Part shown: positions 60,922-64,000 of the stretch, piece by piece | How the letters are laid out: each line of letters opens with the position of its first letter | Numbering within the stretch: position 1 is the stretch's first letter | Source: Gellertiella hungarica | Lineage (GTDB): Bacteria > Pseudomonadota > Alphaproteobacteria > Rhizobiales > Rhizobiaceae | Assembly: GCF_014197145.1 (NCBI RefSeq) | Contig: NZ_JACIEZ010000003.1 | Location: forward strand, 248,001 to 312,000 | Reading direction: 5' to 3' | DNA length: 64,000 nucleotides | Position numbers and translations under genes: made by a program | Notes under the pieces: generated by a model | Told to the model about the DNA's origin: nothing | What the model saw: only the letters and a program-made list of their open reading frames with translations | Database searches by the model: none

Positions 60922-61527
60922 ATGCAGGATACGAGCATTTTCACCGGCGGCTTTGCCGATCCCGTACTTCAGGGACAGGCAGCCTTCCGCGCCGTCATGG
61001 ACGGCATGGCCAATCCCGGCCGCATCAAGGAAACGGATGGAACGCCGAGCGCTCCGGGCGGCGTGCCCTCCGCCATGGCGGCGCTGGCGCTGACGCTGGT
61101 CGATCACGACACGCCCTTTACGCTTGGTGAAAGCCTCCGCGCCTCCGCTTTCCCGGCCTGGCTCGCCTTCCAGACAGGCGCGCCCATGGCTGATACCGCC
61201 TTCGATGCGTCTTTTGCATTCTTCACCTGCGCTGACGCCTTTCCCGCCTTCGAGGGCTTCCCGATCGGCAGCGACGAATATCCGGACCGGTCGGTGACCC
61301 TCATTATCGAGGTCGAAGCGCTGGAAGGTGGCCCCCAGCTCACCGCCCGTGGGCCGGGCATCCGCGAGAGCGCCGTGATTGCCCCGAAGGGGCTGCCCGC
61401 CGATTTCCTCGCCCGCTGGCGGGAGAACGGCACGCTCTTCCCGCGCGGGATCGATCTCGTGCTGGTGGAGGGCACGCGCCTTCTCTGCCTGCCGCGCACC
61501 ACCCGTCTTCAAGCCAGGGAGGCATGA
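60922..61527 (+). CDS. phnH: phosphonate C-P lyase system protein PhnH
   Basis: 201 residues. The PhnH fold is marked by GGFADPVLQGQAAFRAVMDGMANPGRI at the N-terminus, LALTLVDHDTPF, and a C-terminal RGIDLVLVEGTRLLCLPRTTR. A homodimer in the core complex with no known catalytic residues. GGGGAGGATTGAGCG precedes the ATG. It lies 3 bp after phnG and 3 bp before phnI. Confidence 0.94.
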   Translation: MQDTSIFTGGFADPVLQGQAAFRAVMDGMANPGRIKETDGTPSAPGGVPSAMAALALTLVDHDTPFTLGESLRASAFPAWLAFQTGAPMADTAFDASFAFFTCADAFPAFEGFPIGSDEYPDRSVTLIIEVEALEGGPQLTARGPGIRESAVIAPKGLPADFLARWRENGTLFPRGIDLVLVEGTRLLCLPRTTRLQAREA

Positions 61528-61530
61528 GCC

Positions 61531-62640
61531 ATGTATGTAGCCGTCAAGGGCGGTGAAGCCGCCATTGCCAATGCCCACCGCCTTCTCGCAGACCGCCGCC
61601 GCGGCGACCGCGCCATTCGCGCCATCGGGATCGACCAGATCGAAAGCCAGCTCTCGCTTGCCGTCGATCGGGTCATGGCGGAAGCCTCGCTTTACGATCC
61701 CTCGCTTGCCGCCCTCGCCATCAAGCAGTCGCGCGGCGACATGATCGAGGCGATCTTCCTGCTGCGCGCCTACCGCACCACGCTGCCCCGCTTCGGCTAC
61801 AGTGAGCCCGTCGATACGGGCGCGATGCGGATCGAGCGCCGGGTTTCGGCCACCTACAAGGACCTGCCTGGCGGCCAGCTGCTCGGGCCCACCTTCGACT
61901 ACACCCACCGCCTCCTCGACCCCGCACTTCAAACGGATGAGGCCGTGGAGACGCCGCTGACCCGGACGCCCTCGCCCGAAAACACCAGCCGCGTGACCGA
62001 CATTCTGAACGGCGAAGGCCTGATCGAACCGGACAGCAGCATGGAAGACGAACACGAGCCGGGCGACATCACCCGCACGCCGCTCGATTTCCCCATGACC
62101 CGCGACACCCGCCTTCAGGCGCTCGCCCGCGGCGACGAAGGCTTCCTGCTGGCGCTCGCCTATTCCACCCAGCGCGGCTATGCCCGCACCCATCCCTTTG
62201 CCGGGGAAATTCGGATCGGCATGGTGGAGGTGGAAATGGACCTGCCGGAACTGGGCTTCAGCGTGCCGCTCGGCGAGGTTCGTCTCACCGAATGCCAGAG
62301 CGTCAACCAGTTCAAGGGCTCGGCCACCCAGCCGCCGCAGTTTACCCGCGGCTATGGACTGGTCTTCGGCCAAAGCGAGCGAAAGGCCATGGCCATGTCG
62401 CTGGTCGACCGGGCGCTTCGGGCGGAAGAATTCGGCGAGGATATCGTTGCCCCCGCGCAGGACGAGGAATTCGTCATCGCCCATTCCGACAATGTGCAGG
62501 CGACCGGCTTCGTCGAGCACCTGAAGCTTCCCCACTATGTGGACTTCCAGGCCGAGCTCGACCTCGTCCGGCGCATGCGCGCCGAGCAGGGCTTGGCACC
62601 CGCAAACACCCAAAGCGAACAGAAGGAGGCAGCCGAATGA
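61531..62640 (+). CDS. phnI: phosphonate C-P lyase core subunit PhnI
   Basis: 369 residues. PhnI transfers the phosphonate to ATP's ribose (with PhnG, H and L), displacing adenine to form ribose 1-alkylphosphonate-5-triphosphate. The start MYVAVKGGEAAIANAHRLLA and GFLLALAYSTQRGYARTHPFAGEIRIG, ECQSVNQFKGS and KLPHYVDFQAELDLVRRMR segments fit the family. Its stop overlaps the phnJ start (ATGA), so the two are translationally coupled. Confidence 0.95.
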   Translation: MYVAVKGGEAAIANAHRLLADRRRGDRAIRAIGIDQIESQLSLAVDRVMAEASLYDPSLAALAIKQSRGDMIEAIFLLRAYRTTLPRFGYSEPVDTGAMRIERRVSATYKDLPGGQLLGPTFDYTHRLLDPALQTDEAVETPLTRTPSPENTSRVTDILNGEGLIEPDSSMEDEHEPGDITRTPLDFPMTRDTRLQALARGDEGFLLALAYSTQRGYARTHPFAGEIRIGMVEVEMDLPELGFSVPLGEVRLTECQSVNQFKGSATQPPQFTRGYGLVFGQSERKAMAMSLVDRALRAEEFGEDIVAPAQDEEFVIAHSDNVQATGFVEHLKLPHYVDFQAELDLVRRMRAEQGLAPANTQSEQKEAAE

Positions 62641-63518
62641 GCGGCCTTGCGACCTATAACTTCGCCTATCTGGATGAGCAGACCAAGCGGATGATCCGCC
62701 GCGCCATCCTGAAGGCAATTGCCATTCCCGGCTATCAGGTGCCCTTCGCCTCCCGCGAGATGCCCATGCCCTATGGCTGGGGAACCGGCGGCGTGCAGGT
62801 GACGGCGGCGATCCTCGGACCCTCCGACGTGCTGAAGGTCATAGACCAGGGGGCCGACGACACGACGAATGCCGTCTCCATCCGCGCCTTCTTCCAGAAG
62901 GTCGCCAATGTGGAGGTTACCACACGGACGAAGGAGGCGACGATCATCCAGACCCGCCACCGCATTCCCGAGGAGAAGCTGACCGAGGGACAGGTGCTCG
63001 TCTACCAGGTGCCGATCCCGGAACCCCTGCGCTTCCTCGAGCCGCGCGAGACCGAGACCCGCAAGATGCACGCGCTCTCAGAATATGGCCTCATGCATGT
63101 GAAGCTCTATGAGGACATCGCCCGCAACGGCCATATCGCCACCACCTATGCCTATCCGGTCAAGGTGGAGGGCCGCTACGTGATGGATCCCTCGCCCACG
63201 CCGAAATTCGACAATCCGAAGATGCACATGTCGGAGGCGCTCCAGCTTTTCGGCGCGGGCCGCGAGAAGCGCATTTATGCGCTGCCGCCCTTCACCGATG
63301 TGGTGAGCCTCGATTTCGACGATCACCCCTTCACCGTCCAGAGCTTCGAGAAGCCCTGCGCGCTTTGCGGCGCGGAAGGCGTCTATCTGGACGAAGTGGT
63401 GCTCGATGACCGGGGCGGACGCATGTTCGTCTGCTCCGATACGGATTATTGCGAGGACCGCCGTGCGCAAGGCTTCCTCGGCGATCAGGGCGTGCCCCTG
63501 AAGGAGGCTGCGGAATGA
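62637..63518 (+). CDS. phnJ: carbon-phosphorus lyase PhnJ (radical SAM)
   Basis: 293 residues. Catalyses the radical cleavage of the C-P bond using S-adenosylmethionine and a 4Fe-4S cluster. The cysteine pattern is exactly CX2CX21CX5C (CALC ... VC ... YC near the C-terminus), with the last Cys as the thiyl-radical residue, and Gly32 in AIPGYQVPFASREMPMPYG is the radical glycine. Length is normal. The ATG at 62637 overlaps the phnI stop; phnK starts in a second ATGA overlap at its own 3' end. Confidence 0.96.
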   Translation: MSGLATYNFAYLDEQTKRMIRRAILKAIAIPGYQVPFASREMPMPYGWGTGGVQVTAAILGPSDVLKVIDQGADDTTNAVSIRAFFQKVANVEVTTRTKEATIIQTRHRIPEEKLTEGQVLVYQVPIPEPLRFLEPRETETRKMHALSEYGLMHVKLYEDIARNGHIATTYAYPVKVEGRYVMDPSPTPKFDNPKMHMSEALQLFGAGREKRIYALPPFTDVVSLDFDDHPFTVQSFEKPCALCGAEGVYLDEVVLDDRGGRMFVCSDTDYCEDRRAQGFLGDQGVPLKEAAE

Positions 63519-64000
63519 GCGTCGAACCGCTTCTGAAAGTGAACGGCCTGACGAAGATGTATGGCGCGCGCATCGGCTGCGCGGATGTCAGCTTCGATCT
63601 CTGGCCAGGTGAAGTGCTTGCCATCGTCGGGGAGTCCGGCTCCGGCAAGACGACGCTGCTCTCCTGCCTTTCCACCCGGCTAGAAGCCACCTCCGGTTCC
63701 GTCGAATACCATATGCGCGACGGCGCCTATCGCGAGCTTTCGCGCCTCACCGAGGCCGAGCGGCGCTTCCTGATGCGCACCGACTGGGGCTTCGTCCACC
63801 AGAACCCGGCGGACGGGCTGCGGATGACGGTTTCCGCCGGCGCCAATGTGGGCGAGCGGCTGATGGCCATCGGGCACCGGCGTTACGGCGAGATCCGCGA
63901 GGCTGCTTCCGACTGGCTGTCGCGGGTAGAGATTTCGCCGACCCGCATCGACGACCAGCCGCGCGCCTTTTCCGGCGGCATGCGCCAGCGCCTGCAGATT
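63515..64000 (+). CDS. phnK: C-P lyase ABC-type ATPase PhnK (N-terminal part)
   Basis: 162 codons are in the window; the gene runs off the right edge. Walker A GESGSGKTTLLSCL is at about residues 40-53, the Q-loop reads GFVHQNPADGL, and the signature FSGGMRQRLQI is the last visible part. PhnK is an ABC-type subunit that binds the PhnJ core and is needed in vivo for phosphonate breakdown. The start overlaps the phnJ stop (ATGA). Downstream phnL and later genes are expected beyond the window. Confidence 0.93.
   Translation, partial: MSVEPLLKVNGLTKMYGARIGCADVSFDLWPGEVLAIVGESGSGKTTLLSCLSTRLEATSGSVEYHMRDGAYRELSRLTEAERRFLMRTDWGFVHQNPADGLRMTVSAGANVGERLMAIGHRRYGEIREAASDWLSRVEISPTRIDDQPRAFSGGMRQRLQI

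Overview
The window is an ordinary chromosomal stretch of a high-GC alphaproteobacterium, almost certainly a Rhizobiaceae member (Rhizobium/Agrobacterium/Ensifer/Shinella group; the genus cannot be fixed from sequence reading alone). Pointers are the gyrA-coaD-ppi-ppi order, the recG/mfd/glmS/glmU neighbourhood, a phosphatidylcholine synthase, a HmuPSTUV haem system with TGA-N9-TCA (RirA-type) boxes, GTTC-N7-GTTC LexA boxes, a GGAAC-N16-CGTT (EcfG-type) promoter and a Porin_2 family porin. No insertion sequence, prophage, CRISPR array or rRNA operon is visible; the only tRNA is tRNA-Lys(UUU) at 47324-47399.

Layout. 1-9880: peptidyl-prolyl isomerases, coaD and gyrA on the minus strand with three very small plus-strand reading frames between coaD and gyrA; then marC, a DUF1272 gene and divergent ssb/uvrA around a LexA box. 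9908-16224: a DUF72 protein, a Na/Pi cotransporter, nnrE/D metabolite repair and the nitrogen pair glnB-glnA behind a sigma-54 promoter. 16329-19507: a small membrane protein, a 250-bp intergenic region made almost entirely of nested inverted repeats (candidate structured RNA), a TAXI-type periplasmic binding protein with a coiled-coil membrane partner, and hspQ behind an RpoH-like promoter. 19579-24591: an IalB protein, an orphan family-5 binding protein, a DsbA/FrnE oxidoreductase and a divergent TetR/enoyl-CoA hydratase pair. 24641-37177: mfd-sdhE, recG, a DUF502 protein, a lone RTX-type calcium-binding protein, glmS, glmU and a CNNM/CorC protein. 37422-47118: a BMP/purine-nucleoside-type ABC transporter, quinone oxidoreductase, pcs, a UbiH-type monooxygenase, an AEC carrier and ccdA. 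47324-51586: tRNA-Lys, a general-stress pair (KGG protein, DUF892), a NUDIX hydrolase, a small protein of unknown function behind a LexA box, and a chemoreceptor. 51967-59456: iron/haem block hmuPSTUV, a porin and a TonB-dependent haem receptor. 59622-64000: phosphonate C-P lyase block phnF / phnGHIJK, with phnK running off the window.

How the parts work together. Several regulatory inputs can be read from the DNA: SOS (two LexA boxes, one before the uncharacterised 105-residue protein), iron (three TGA-N9-TCA boxes, two before hmuP and one before the TonB receptor, suggesting one haem-import regulon across two transcription units), phosphate plus phosphonate (a Pho box, a consensus -10 and a perfect inverted repeat arranged in series before phnG), nitrogen (sigma-54 before glnB), heat (RpoH-like before hspQ) and general stress (EcfG-like before the KGG gene). 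The least explained items are the hairpin-rich element at 16569-16826, the SOS-linked small protein, the tandem microproteins at 1517-1960, and the RTX gene with its adjacent 26-bp perfect palindrome inside a housekeeping block. GyrA carries Leu at the position of E. coli Ser83.
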